A stretch of DNA of 64,000 bases from Bin87 sp965203195 (GTDB lineage: Bacteria; Chloroflexota; Dehalococcoidia; Lucifugimonadales; UBA3495), in contig OZ241860.1 in the NCBI GenBank assembly GCA_965203195.1, positions 744,001 through 808,000 of the forward strand. Reading direction: 5' to 3'. The notes under the pieces are model-generated. The model was not told where the DNA came from and did no database searches. It saw only the letters and a list, made by a program, of their open reading frames with translations. Numbering within the stretch: position 1 is the stretch's first letter; each line of letters opens with the position of its first letter. Position numbers and translations under genes: made by a program. Shown here in pieces: positions 8,440 through 16,408 of this stretch.

Positions 8440-8568
8440 ACCCGCAGATGCCCAGGATGCCCAAAGTGAGGCTGCCCACAGCTTCTGAAAGAACGGCCCG
8501 AAATCGGCGGCAGTGAGGTTGTCCACGGTGGCGCTCATTCTGATAGTACCCTCCGGATCAGTGTCAGT
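8440..8568 (-). promoter_or_regulatory. Presumed CRISPR leader region
   Basis: 129 bp lie between the csb2 stop and the best-conserved repeat, in the position of a leader for the minus-strand array. No clear -35/-10 pair is seen, so the assignment rests on position only. Confidence 0.3.
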
Positions 8569-9978
8569 CTATGCCGGGCGGCACAGGCCATAGCCCCGGT
8601 AGCGTCCGCTGCCGATGATTACCGGGCCTCGCACCGGCGCGGCGAATCTGATGGTGGCGTGGGTGTGCTGCCATTCGCCGCCGTCGCTGCGGCGGCGCAG
8701 CCGGGGGAACTCGCGGGCCGGCGGCGCGCCTTCCAGCATTGATACCGGCCCCAGCGCCACTGCCAGGGGCGGCGGCAGCCCAATGCGGACGCATTGCTCC
8801 GCCACATTCTCCCGTTCCAGCCGGACCTTGTCCGGCCCCTTGTAATAGCGGTCCAAAGTCACCGGCGTTGCCGTGTGCCAGGTATCGGACGGGCGCGTCC
8901 AAGTTTCGGCCCGCAGGTTGTACCGCGCTTGCGGGCCGGCGCCCGGTTCCGGCGGTCGCAGCGTGGTTTCGTTCCACTGGCATTGCAGGATGATGTGTGA
9001 TTTCAGATCGCCGTTGTCGTCATAGCCGAACAGCGGGTGCAGACACCGGCGGGCTGCGGAGTCCGGCACGCCGCGAGGCAGAGCAATGCCCAGCCCCATA
9101 ATGCGCCCGTCAGCGTGTTGGCGTCCGACGAAAGGCAGCGGTATCAGGGCGAGGTGCGGCTGTTCACTGCGTCCGCCGTCCGGCGTATGTCCGCTGACCC
9201 ATTCCGGTATCGGTTCCGGGCAATGGGACATAATCAGGTTGCGGAAAGCGGCGGTAAGCTGGCCGGCGGCCCGCAGATCCCGGCCGGAGCCGGTCGTCTC
9301 AAACACGATCAGGTCATCATTGAAAACGCTGTGGGGATGTTCCGTATCGTCCGTTGCGCCGTCTTGCCGGTAGCCGGCCCAGCGGCGGGCTTGCGGCCTT
9401 TGCCCCAGCGCGTAGGCGGTGGTCAGGTCGTCCAGCCGTCCGCCGTAGGGAACGCGCATCCGGTAGCCGCCGGGTCTATCCGCCGGCCGCCAGTTGGCCG
9501 GGGGCGGGTTGTCGTCCACCCAAACCTGCGCCAGCGACGACGAATGCCCGACGCTGGCAACGCCGGCGGCCAGACGCCGCAGCGCCGGCAGGTGGCCGTC
9601 CGGCTGCGCATCCGGCCAGATGATATGGGCCACGGGGTTGTCCAGCGCCGCCGAAGCAAACTGCCGGGGCTGCCGGCTGCGGCGTTCCGGCAGCAGATGC
9701 AGCCGTTCACGCGGCGGCCGGTCGTCATTGGTCGGCACATAATGCCGGGCCGGCTGGCGCGGATGACATTCGCCGGCGGCGATGGACGGCGCGCCTTGCC
9801 TTTCCAGCCAGCGCAGCGCCTGTTCTCCGGCGTCGTCCTGGCCCGTTTCCCCCCAGGCGGCCACCAGCGCCATAAACACTCGGTCGGGATGCGGCGGCCA
9901 TTCCACCGCCGCGCCGGCCGAGTTGTAGGTAGCCGCTTTCACCTGCCCGTTCAGATAGTTGATTGCGATAGCCAGCAT
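8569..9978 (-). CDS. csb2: Type I-G CRISPR protein Csb2 (Cas5/Cas6-like)
   Basis: A 469-residue protein of the Csb2/GSU0054 family. This subunit combines Cas5 and Cas6 roles in type I-U/I-G Cascade: it processes crRNA and caps its 5' end. The N-terminus MLAIAINYLNGQVKAATYNS, followed by VEWPPHPDRVFMALVAAW, is the family signature. The reading frame is open over its full expected length. The stop of csb1 is 5 bp upstream, so they form one transcript unit. It lies next to a broken csb1 and an array, so it probably has no working partner left, though it could still process crRNA. Confidence 0.88.
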   Translation of the reverse strand: MLAIAINYLNGQVKAATYNSAGAAVEWPPHPDRVFMALVAAWGETGQDDAGEQALRWLERQGAPSIAAGECHPRQPARHYVPTNDDRPPRERLHLLPERRSRQPRQFASAALDNPVAHIIWPDAQPDGHLPALRRLAAGVASVGHSSSLAQVWVDDNPPPANWRPADRPGGYRMRVPYGGRLDDLTTAYALGQRPQARRWAGYRQDGATDDTEHPHSVFNDDLIVFETTGSGRDLRAAGQLTAAFRNLIMSHCPEPIPEWVSGHTPDGGRSEQPHLALIPLPFVGRQHADGRIMGLGIALPRGVPDSAARRCLHPLFGYDDNGDLKSHIILQCQWNETTLRPPEPGAGPQARYNLRAETWTRPSDTWHTATPVTLDRYYKGPDKVRLERENVAEQCVRIGLPPPLAVALGPVSMLEGAPPAREFPRLRRRSDGGEWQHTHATIRFAAPVRGPVIIGSGRYRGYGLCRPA

Positions 9979-9983
9979 CAGTA

Positions 9984-10766
9984 TCAGTCCTGCTCCGGCG
10001 ACTGGGCGTCCAGATCCTGGCTGCGCTTGACCAGTTCCAGCAGATCTTCCGACGGGGTCAGCGATATGAGGCTCGCCCAGGGCAGGCCATTGCCCTTGGC
10101 GTCAGCAATGGCGTCGTTGAGCAGTTGCAGAACGGACATCGCGTCCAGCGGAAATTCGGCGGGCGGCTGCCCCGGCTGGTCCAGCAGTTCCCAGACCACC
10201 GGGTTTTGGGGCAGCAGGTGGCAGCGGGAACGCAGGTCGGTGTCAGCGCGCGCCAGTGTCCCGGCGGCCAGGCCTAATGCGGCCAGCGCGGTTCGGGCGG
10301 CGTTGTCAACGCCGGCGTCGGAATCAGCGGCGCCGTTCAAAGGAAAGCGCAGGCGGCGGATTGCGGCCAGCGACAGCGTGGTGGTCTGTACCGCTTCGCT
10401 GATGGTAAAGCCGCCATCCGCAATGGTAGGCGTCACATTGCCATGGTTGGCCTCGGACGGGCGCCCGTCCCTGCCCAGTGTACGGGGACGGTTGCCGCCG
10501 GCTGCTTGCTCCCGTTCCAGTGTCCAGGTCGGATGCTCGTCGCTTTGGTCTTTTCGCTCGTATATGGGGCTGGGGATACGGGCAATACTGGCGGGGTCAA
10601 TGCGGCTGGAGGTTTTCTTGCCTTGAACCGCGTCGTGGCCAATGATTTAGGTAGGGGGAAACACCTTGTCGCCGGGGCCGCCGGCCGGCTGGTATCGGGT
10701 AACGTAGCGGAAAGCGGCGGCGTGGCCGGCCACCGCTTGCTACAAGGTCTGCAAGTCAAGTTCCAT
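9984..10766 (-). pseudogene. csb1: csb1 (Cas7-like) pseudogene with two stops and a central deletion
   Basis: One reading frame from ATG 10766 gives MELDLQTL-stop, then QAVAGHAAAFRYVTRYQPAG, GGPGDKVFPPT-stop, then IIGHDAVQGKKTSSRIDPAS and on to the C-terminus with PSEANHGNV, IADGGFTISEAVQTTTLSL and AAIRRLRFP. These blocks match the start and end of Csb1/GSU0053, the backbone subunit of type I-G Cascade, in order and in frame. TAG is at 10742-10740 and TAA at 10649-10647. The middle of the family (the LLDSVQSQANR and ITSLEAPHR regions) is missing at the junction after KVFPPT. The C-terminal 150 residues remain an open frame from 10436. The gene cannot make a normal Cas7. Confidence 0.85.
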
Positions 10767-10783
10767 CCTAACCTCCGTTGCGG

Positions 10784-10894
10784 GTTCTTATTGTGCTGTC
10801 CCTTTTGTTGGAACGGTTGCGTCGGCAGTAGCCGCGATCCAAAACTACCAGACAGCTTCCTTCAATTGCGCCGGCTTATGCTCGGTCGATTGCT
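10784..10894 (-). CRISPR. Degenerate two-repeat CRISPR remnant between cas2 and csb1
   Basis: 10784-10820 and 10859-10894 resemble the repeats of the main array. The first keeps ATTGTGC, CCC-TTTT and GGAACGGTT in the right order; the second keeps CTTCAATTG-GCCG (13 of the first 15 positions) but not the rest. The gap between them is 38 nt, the same spacer length as the main array. The spacing makes chance less likely, but both copies are heavily mutated. Confidence 0.5.
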
Positions 10895-10958
10895 CTCGGT
10901 AAATATAGTATGGCACTATTTTATACTGTCAAGTGAATAGGATACGGACTTCCTGGCG

Positions 10959-11249
10959 TTAAACCACCATAACATCCCGCTCGGCCGGTGGCAGTTGCCG
11001 CCCCAGCGTCTTAACTACATTGTTGCCCCGGCCGGCCGCCGGCCCCAAGTCGATTATCAGCACCCGATCCTCCCGCACGTTGATTAGTTCGGTGAGGGCT
11101 TCCTCCATAAGGACGCGTTCTTTGGCCGACAAGTCGCAAGCAAAAACGGAATACTGCAACGGGTCGCCGAACCCGTTCATCTTGCGGTGCACCCGACGCA
11201 GCCGCGCCGGGTCGCTGACATCGTAGGCCACGATATGCCGGTTGCGCAT
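10959..11249 (-). CDS. cas2: CRISPR-associated endoribonuclease Cas2
   Basis: A 96-residue Cas2, full length. The first strand is RHIVAYDVSDPARLRRVHRK, with the conserved Asp of the metal site in YDVSD. QYSVFACDLSAKER and VLIIDLGP follow as expected for the ferredoxin-like fold. In adaptation Cas2 bridges Cas1 dimers. It begins 11 bp after the end of the cas4-cas1 gene. Because the Cas1 part of that gene is truncated, this Cas2 probably cannot support spacer acquisition in cis. Confidence 0.92.
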   Translation of the reverse strand: MRNRHIVAYDVSDPARLRRVHRKMNGFGDPLQYSVFACDLSAKERVLMEEALTELINVREDRVLIIDLGPAAGRGNNVVKTLGRQLPPAERDVMVV

Positions 11250-11260
11250 CGCAGTTCACC

Positions 11261-12178
11261 TCACCGCGTGGTAAAGGCCGGGTATCCCGGCAGTTCGCCC
11301 AGCAGATGCCGCCCCAGCAGCCGCGCCTGGATTTCCATTATCCGGCGGTAGCTCACCGACACGCTGGACACGTCCAGCAGCCGCGCTTTGGCGATGACTT
11401 CCCCCTTGCTTTTGACGGTAAGTTCGTCGCCCGATTTGCCGACCATTGCCCCTTGCGTTTGCACATACAGCGGCAGGGCATCGTCCCGCGCCGGCGCCAT
11501 ACGACGCACGTCGTCGGGCCGCGCTACATAGCGGCTGCCCTTGAGGAATGTTACCTCATCGGGCAGGCAGATGCCGACCAGCGAGCAGCGGGGGCATTTG
11601 GGGCTGTCCTCCAGTGGCGCGGGTATCCGGCCGGCGCCGGCCATCGCGCGGGTTTCGTCCAGCAGCGATTTGGTGCGCCGCACCAGGTCATCGTCAAACT
11701 CAACGGTTACCCGGCGTCGGGAAGCCACAAAATACAGGATGCCCTGCCGGCATTCGTAACCGCTGGCCCGTAGCAGCAGGCCCTGAATGCACAGCTGCAC
11801 CCGTTCCGGTTCGTAGGCATTGCCGGGAACATCGGGAACCGCGCCGCGTTTGTAGTCCACCGGCGTAGCGCATTTGCCGTCCGCTTCCACCAGGTCAATG
11901 CGGGCGATGGCGCCCAGCGCGTCATCGGAAAGCGTCACGGAGCGGGCGTGAATCTTGTCGCCGGCGTCGGCGTCGTCATCGGCATCGGACGGGGACGGGG
12001 GCAAGGCCAGGTTGCCGGTGGGTTGGTCAACGCGCCGGTGCTGGAAACGCCCGTCGCTGGTATCGGCGCTGTGCGCGAATTCGCCTTGCACCCATTCCAG
12101 GTAGCAAAGCCGGGGGCAGTAGGCGAATTCGTTCAGCATCCTGGCCGGGACCAGTTCCGGTACACCCGTGGTGGTCAT
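11261..12178 (-). CDS. cas4-cas1: Cas4-Cas1 fusion lacking the Cas1 catalytic core
   Basis: A 305-residue protein with an open frame. Residues 1 to about 210 are a complete Cas4: first Cys in FAYCPRLCYLEWVQGEF, the nuclease core VDYKRG with Q-x-x-Y-type helix, and the CPRCSLVGIC iron-sulfur ligands. After residue 230 the start of Cas1 appears (LPLYVQTQGAMVGKSGDEL to ARLLDVSSVSV). It then jumps directly to the Cas1 C-terminus (YRRIMEIQARLLGRHL and ELPGYPAFTTR). The Glu, His and Asp active-site residues lie in the missing 200-odd residues. Fusions of this type in I-G systems are normally near 550 residues. Cas4 may still be made; integrase activity should be lost. Confidence 0.85.
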   Translation of the reverse strand: MTTTGVPELVPARMLNEFAYCPRLCYLEWVQGEFAHSADTSDGRFQHRRVDQPTGNLALPPSPSDADDDADAGDKIHARSVTLSDDALGAIARIDLVEADGKCATPVDYKRGAVPDVPGNAYEPERVQLCIQGLLLRASGYECRQGILYFVASRRRVTVEFDDDLVRRTKSLLDETRAMAGAGRIPAPLEDSPKCPRCSLVGICLPDEVTFLKGSRYVARPDDVRRMAPARDDALPLYVQTQGAMVGKSGDELTVKSKGEVIAKARLLDVSSVSVSYRRIMEIQARLLGRHLLGELPGYPAFTTR

Positions 12179-12681
12179 CTGGCATCCTCGCCCGCGGTGG
12201 CATCAGGCGGCGACGACAACCGGCCGCGGCCCGACCCGCATTTTGTACATTATGTTATCATACGCGCACGGATACCGGGGTTGTCATCAGGCCGTGTCAC
12301 TAAACGCATTTTTGGCGCTAGAATGGCTCCGCCAGCAATGCCGAACCGGAGGCCGCCACCTCATGACCGACGACTGCCGCCGGTCACAGCCATGACAACG
12401 CCGACAACGCCTGGGCAATCCTGCAACCGATCCTGCCCGGCGGCCCTGGCAAAGTTGATTACGTCACTGTTTCCATAATCTATTGGACGATTATCGGTCT
12501 GCTCAACGTTGGCGAAGTGGCCGCCGTTATCTATGTCGTCCGTCGCCAAGCCAAAGTCGGGCAACCCGAGGCATCGGCTTGAACATCGGCCGCCGCCGTG
12601 TTAGCGTAGCTCCACTGCGCCGGGCGGGTTGGCGCGCGGCGCAGGTCAACTTGCCGCTTTACCGCCATCGGAGGGAACGCT
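12179..12681 (+). other. Gene-poor 500-bp interval with a start-less hydrophobic frame
   Basis: No annotated gene fits. From 12367 to 12582 (+) a frame encodes a membrane-like stretch (VDYVTVSIIYWTIIGLLNVG then EVAAVIYVVRR) but has no ATG or early GTG/TTG, and is preceded in frame by a TGA at 12364. It may be the end of a decayed small membrane-protein gene. A GTACATTATGTTATCATAC stretch at 12245-12263 is the only AT-rich segment and might hold a promoter for the minus-strand cas genes. Confidence 0.35.
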
Positions 12682-13911
12682 ATGGCCGGCAATCCGCGAG
12701 ACAAATACTGCATCGTGGGCGTGGGCGAAACGGAATACAGCCGCGCTTCGGGGCGAACTACCCGCGCGATGGGCGCCGAGGCCATCCGCAACGCCATGCA
12801 CGACGCCGGCTTGACACCCGACCAGGTGGACGGGATGCTTTCCTACCACGGCGGGGATTCGACCCCGTCCACTGCCATCCAGTATGACCTGGGCATCCGG
12901 CCCAACTTTTATATGGACTGCTCCGGCGGCGGGTCGTCCACGGAGGCGCTGGTGGGGCTGGCGATCGGGGCCATTGAGGCCGGGATGTGCGATGTGGTCG
13001 CCATTTTCCGGTCGATGAACGGGTATTCCAATGTCCGCATCGGCGGCACCGGGGCGCGGGCCGCGGCGCCCATCGGCGGGCCGGATTTGCTGAAGCGGCC
13101 CTACGGCCTCATCAGCGCCGTCCAGCAGTTTGCCTATACTTTCACCCGCCATATGGCCGAATACGGCGTCAAGAGCGAGGATCTGGCCGCCATCAAAGTG
13201 GCCCATTCCAATCACGCTTCCAACAACCCCAAGGCGCTGATGAAACACCGGGTCACCGTGGACGATGTGATGAACTCCCGCTGGATTATCCGCCCGGTGG
13301 CGCATCTGCTGGACTGCTGCCTGGAAACGGACAACGCCACCTGCGTCATCGTAACCTCCGCCGACCGCGCCAAAGACCTGAAGCGCAAGCCTATCTACAT
13401 CAAGGCGGTGCAGGGGCGCGGCACCAAGCCGGGCGGCGATTTCCACTACCAGCATGGCCCCATCTCCCGGGTGGCCGGCCATTATATCGCGCCGCGCATC
13501 TTTGACCTGGCCGGCGTCACGCGCGAGGATGTCGACCTGACCGGCTGCTACGACGCCTTTACCTACACCGTCCTGCTCCAGTTCGAGGACTACGGCTGGT
13601 GCGAAAAGGGCGAGGGCAAGGATTATGTGACCAGCGGCATCATCAACCTGGGCGGCAAGCGGCCCAACAACCTCAGCGGCGGCCACCTGTGCGAGGGCTA
13701 CACCCACGGGATGAATATGGTCATTGAGAATGTGCGCCAGCTGCGCGGCACGGTGGATGACTACTGCCCCGGCGCCGCCGAGGGGAAGCACACCTACGAT
13801 TACAGCGAAGGCGGCTGCCGCCAGGTGCGCGACGCCAAAATCAGCATGAATATGGGCTGGGGCACGCCGGCGGTGGGCAGCGCGCTGATTCTGGGCAATG
13901 TGTTGAGCTGA
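12682..13911 (+). CDS. Thiolase-like acyl-CoA acetyltransferase (SCP2-type)
   Basis: A 409-residue thiolase-superfamily protein. The N-terminal IVGVGETEYSRASG motif is typical of the SCPx/non-specific lipid-transfer thiolase group. The nucleophile is probably Cys80 in YMDCSGGGSSTEAL, and the C-terminal NLSGGHLCEGYTHGMN segment replaces the usual GGhxxGHPxG motif, retaining a His. Thiolases of this group cleave or form 3-ketoacyl-CoA, including steroid side chains. It is followed 32 bp later by a DUF35 protein, a pairing common in archaea, actinobacteria and Chloroflexota where the two form one complex. Substrate cannot be read from sequence. Confidence 0.8.
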   Translation: MAGNPRDKYCIVGVGETEYSRASGRTTRAMGAEAIRNAMHDAGLTPDQVDGMLSYHGGDSTPSTAIQYDLGIRPNFYMDCSGGGSSTEALVGLAIGAIEAGMCDVVAIFRSMNGYSNVRIGGTGARAAAPIGGPDLLKRPYGLISAVQQFAYTFTRHMAEYGVKSEDLAAIKVAHSNHASNNPKALMKHRVTVDDVMNSRWIIRPVAHLLDCCLETDNATCVIVTSADRAKDLKRKPIYIKAVQGRGTKPGGDFHYQHGPISRVAGHYIAPRIFDLAGVTREDVDLTGCYDAFTYTVLLQFEDYGWCEKGEGKDYVTSGIINLGGKRPNNLSGGHLCEGYTHGMNMVIENVRQLRGTVDDYCPGAAEGKHTYDYSEGGCRQVRDAKISMNMGWGTPAVGSALILGNVLS

Positions 13912-13943
13912 ACCGACAGACGCGCCGCAGCAGGAGAACGACA

Positions 13944-14459
13944 ATGGCGAACTACACCTACCGGGGCATCACTTTGAGCATCCCCGACAACGATTCGGAA
14001 TACAAGGGTTACTTTGAGGCGGCCGGCGAAGGCCGCCTGGTGGTCAAAAAATGCGCCGACTGCGGCCTGCTGCGCGGCGAGCCGGGGCCGGCCTGCCCCT
14101 GGTGCGCTGCCATCAACTGGGAATGGCAGCAGGTTTCGGGCCAGGGGACAATTTACTCCTACCAGGTGGTGGCCCATACCGTCATTCCCAGCTTCCGGGA
14201 TTTGACGCCCTTCGCCATCGTGCTGGTGGAGCTGGACGAGCAGCGGGGCCAGCCGGGGGAATACGACGGCCTGCGCATCACCGGCAACCTGGTGGACGCC
14301 GATTTCAATATGGAGAAGGAGGAGAAGGTCGGCATCGGCAAGCGGGTGGAAGCGGTTTTCCAGCCTGTGGCGGAAGGCTTTATGCTGCCCCAGTGGCGGC
14401 TGATTGACGAGCCGGACCAGGGCCTTACCTGGTCGCACGAAATTACAGCGTCGGGGTGA
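13944..14459 (+). CDS. DUF35 zinc-ribbon/OB-fold acyl-CoA-binding partner protein
   Basis: A 171-residue protein with a rubredoxin-like zinc ribbon (Cys37, Cys40, Cys51, Cys54 in CADCGLLRGEPGPACPWC) followed by an OB-fold (GQGTIYSYQVVAHTVIPSF...). This is the DUF35/OB_aCoA arrangement. Partners of this type bridge thiolase and HMG-CoA synthase or assist thiolase acyl transfer. The ribosome site GGAGAA is 9 nt before the ATG. It is 32 bp downstream of the thiolase gene, so they are cotranscribed. Confidence 0.83.
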   Translation: MANYTYRGITLSIPDNDSEYKGYFEAAGEGRLVVKKCADCGLLRGEPGPACPWCAAINWEWQQVSGQGTIYSYQVVAHTVIPSFRDLTPFAIVLVELDEQRGQPGEYDGLRITGNLVDADFNMEKEEKVGIGKRVEAVFQPVAEGFMLPQWRLIDEPDQGLTWSHEITASG

Positions 14460-14525
14460 CGGCAGGGCGGCTGTGCCGCAAACCAAGGTATCCGCCAGTT
14501 GCCCTGATGATTGGAGCCGTTTGAG

Positions 14526-14807
14526 ATGAACCTACAATCGCAATTCGACCAAGCGATGCTGAATATTTACGACGAGGCGGAAAAGTTGGGGTACCGCCCG
14601 ACCCGTTTCCTGCAAATGGTATATGAACTCGGAGGTCTGCAAACCGCGCAGCGATTGCTAGGCGGCAATATTACGTCGAGCGGTTTCGAGCGCCTGTGGG
14701 AAATGGGGCGGCCGGACCTGACTGTGGAGTATTTGGTACTTCAGGAGCCGTGGCGCCGTCTGTTCACTGAGGATGAACTGAAAGAAGCGGAACGACGGCT
14801 GGCGTAA
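14526..14807 (+). CDS. Small conserved protein of unknown function
   Basis: A 93-residue acidic helical protein. The pattern GYRPTRFLQMVYELGGLQTA, then a GF-x-x-LWE-x-GR-x-DLTVE-x-LVL block and a C-terminal LFTEDELKEAERRL, is one I have seen in many bacterial small hypothetical proteins, with no assigned role. It may bind DNA or another protein. Start MNLQSQ is chosen over 14511 on the basis of where the conserved region begins. It lies immediately upstream of a broken YhcG-type nuclease gene; the intergenic stretch is only 2-3 bp, suggesting the two were once one operon. Confidence 0.6.
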   Translation: MNLQSQFDQAMLNIYDEAEKLGYRPTRFLQMVYELGGLQTAQRLLGGNITSSGFERLWEMGRPDLTVEYLVLQEPWRRLFTEDELKEAERRLA

Positions 14808-14809
14808 AT

Positions 14810-15096
14810 GCCGACAGTCGCATCGTGGAGCGCGAATAAGGCAGCGCAACCCACGCCGGGTACGGGGCGGGCGGGACTGATGCGGGGGCTGTCCGATGAC
14901 CTGACGGCCCGCTACAAGCGGGGGTTCTCAGTCCGCAACATCCGGCAGATGCGGGCGTTTTGCTTGGCTTGGCCGATTCCGCAGACACTGTCTGCGGAAT
15001 CTGTATCTCTGGGAACGCCGATTCACCAGACAGCGTCTGGTGAATCGGCGTCGCTGGAATCAGCGCTGACCCCAATAGCGCCCAACTTTCCCCAGT
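14810..15096 (+). pseudogene. YhcG-type (DUF1016) PD-(D/E)XK nuclease pseudogene, N-terminal fragment
   Basis: The frame from 14810 reads ADSRIVERE-stop-GSATHAGYGAG, matching the YhcG N-terminal domain (IVE.EQ.G...AGYG) with Gln changed to stop (TAA at 14837-14839). After a one-base frame change it continues LMRGLSDDLTARYKRGFSVR then NIRQMRAFCLAWPIPQTLSA, again characteristic of the family. The similarity stops at about 15096, where the convergent permease gene begins; the C-terminal nuclease domain is gone. Two perfect palindromes sit inside it. The protein family is associated with DNA processing and defence loci. Confidence 0.72.
14975..15050. repeat. Two tandem palindromic hairpins
   Basis: 14975-15001 is an 11-bp perfect stem with a 5-nt loop. 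15016-15050 is a 16-bp perfect stem (CGCCGATTCACCAGAC and its complement) with a 3-nt AGC loop. Both share a CAGAC...GTCTG core with different flanks. They are in-frame in the YhcG pseudogene, encoding QTLSAES and QTASGES, and because of the symmetry the other strand encodes nearly the same peptide. They may also act as a bidirectional transcription stop between the convergent genes. Confidence 0.75.
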
Positions 15097-15099
15097 CGC

Positions 15100-16239
15100 C
15101 TAAATGCTGGCCGGCGTATCGCTTTTCACCGGCGCATCGTCCGGCGCAGGGTTGCCGGCATTCTGCCATTCCTGGGTTACATAGCGCAGCGCGCGGTAGC
15201 CGGCGGCCGTCAGCGGCGTTGCCACCAATACCCCCCAGAATCCCAGAAAGGAACCGGCTATGGCCAACGCCAGCACAATGACCAGCGGATGCAGCTCCAG
15301 TGCCTGCCCCTGAAACCGGGGCGACAGCAGAACATTTTGCAGGGTCTGCACCACCAGGTACAAGGCAATCACGATGGGAACCTGGCGCGGCTCCGACAGC
15401 AGGGTGATTATTGACGCCACCACCAGCGATATGGTGGCGCCCACCACCGGCACCAGCTCGGCCAGCCCGGCGATGATGCCCAGGATCACGGCGCGCGGCA
15501 CCCCCAACGCCCACAGCGACAGGGCAATGACTACGCCCACGAGCACCGCCATCAGCAGCTGTATCCGTATGTAGGAACCCACGGACTCTCCGGCCAGTTG
15601 CCCGATGGCGGCCAAATCGTCCCGCAGCGGCGCCGGCGCCAGCCGCAACGCACCCTGTCCCAACTTGCCGGGCGCATAAAGCAGGTAAAACAGAATCAGC
15701 GGAACCGCCGCCAGAGAGATGACCAGCGACAGCCCGCTGCGGGCAATGGACACTACCCTTTGCGCGGCGTTGAGGGCCGCCGTGGCCAGGGCGTTCTGTA
15801 GGTCGGACAACCTGGGGTCAATGAAGCTGCGGATGTTGTCGGGAACCCGCGCGTAGTACCATTCCCGCGCCTCCTGCCAGATGGCTTGAAACTCCGACAG
15901 AAAGTTCGGCGCATAATTGGCCAGGTTAATGGTCTGGGTCAGCGCCTGGAACACCGCTACGGCGACAATCAGCAGCACGATGGCGATGGCAGTAATGGTC
16001 ACCAGTCCGGCGGCGGCGGCCCGGGGCAGCCACGGCCAGCGGCGCGGCCCCGGCACATAACGCTCCGCGGCGTTGACCAGCGGCAGCAGCAGATAGGCCA
16101 CGATCCCGCTAATCAGAAAGGGCAGCAGCACCGTCAGCAGTTTCCAGACCACCGCCAGGATAATGACCACCAGCGCCAGCGCCGCCAGCAGCCGGAAACG
16201 GCGCTGCCAACGGGGTGAGGCAAAATCGGGTAGCGTCAT
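15100..16239 (-). CDS. AI-2E family permease (PerM/YdiK type)
   Basis: A 379-residue integral membrane protein of the AI-2E/UPF0118 family. About eight hydrophobic segments are seen: two near residues 15-60, one at 75-100, and a cluster from 170 to the C-terminus. The family's central extracytoplasmic loop (ANYAPNFLSEFQAIWQEARE) and the PLILFYLLYAP and LGVPRAVILGIIAGLAELVP motifs are present. Members export small molecules or act as Na+/H+ antiporters; the substrate here is unknown. The gene converges on the YhcG remnant; its last codons abut it. Confidence 0.85.
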   Translation of the reverse strand: MTLPDFASPRWQRRFRLLAALALVVIILAVVWKLLTVLLPFLISGIVAYLLLPLVNAAERYVPGPRRWPWLPRAAAAGLVTITAIAIVLLIVAVAVFQALTQTINLANYAPNFLSEFQAIWQEAREWYYARVPDNIRSFIDPRLSDLQNALATAALNAAQRVVSIARSGLSLVISLAAVPLILFYLLYAPGKLGQGALRLAPAPLRDDLAAIGQLAGESVGSYIRIQLLMAVLVGVVIALSLWALGVPRAVILGIIAGLAELVPVVGATISLVVASIITLLSEPRQVPIVIALYLVVQTLQNVLLSPRFQGQALELHPLVIVLALAIAGSFLGFWGVLVATPLTAAGYRALRYVTQEWQNAGNPAPDDAPVKSDTPASI

Positions 16240-16408
16240 CGTGGACTCCTGTCATTGCCCGGCTGGCGCTATGCTATGTTACGCGCGGCGCGGCGTGCCG
16301 CCGGAAATTCAAAAGGCCCCAATCCGCCACAAGCGACGATTTACCGCCCGGCGGGGGCTTATGATATGCTGCCATCTTATGATAGGCTACCCGTCTATGG
16401 AAAGCGTT

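Noticed and set aside
10465..10495. CGGGGACGGTTGC resembling one end of the CRISPR repeat inside csb1
   Set aside because: Only about 12 positions match; the handle end is absent and no second copy lies at spacer distance. GC-rich sequence gives such matches by chance.
10640..10745. Possible stop-codon readthrough or recoding of the TAG and TAA in csb1
   Set aside because: Two different stop codons plus loss of the central part of the protein point to decay. All other genes in the window use TAG, TAA and TGA as normal stops.
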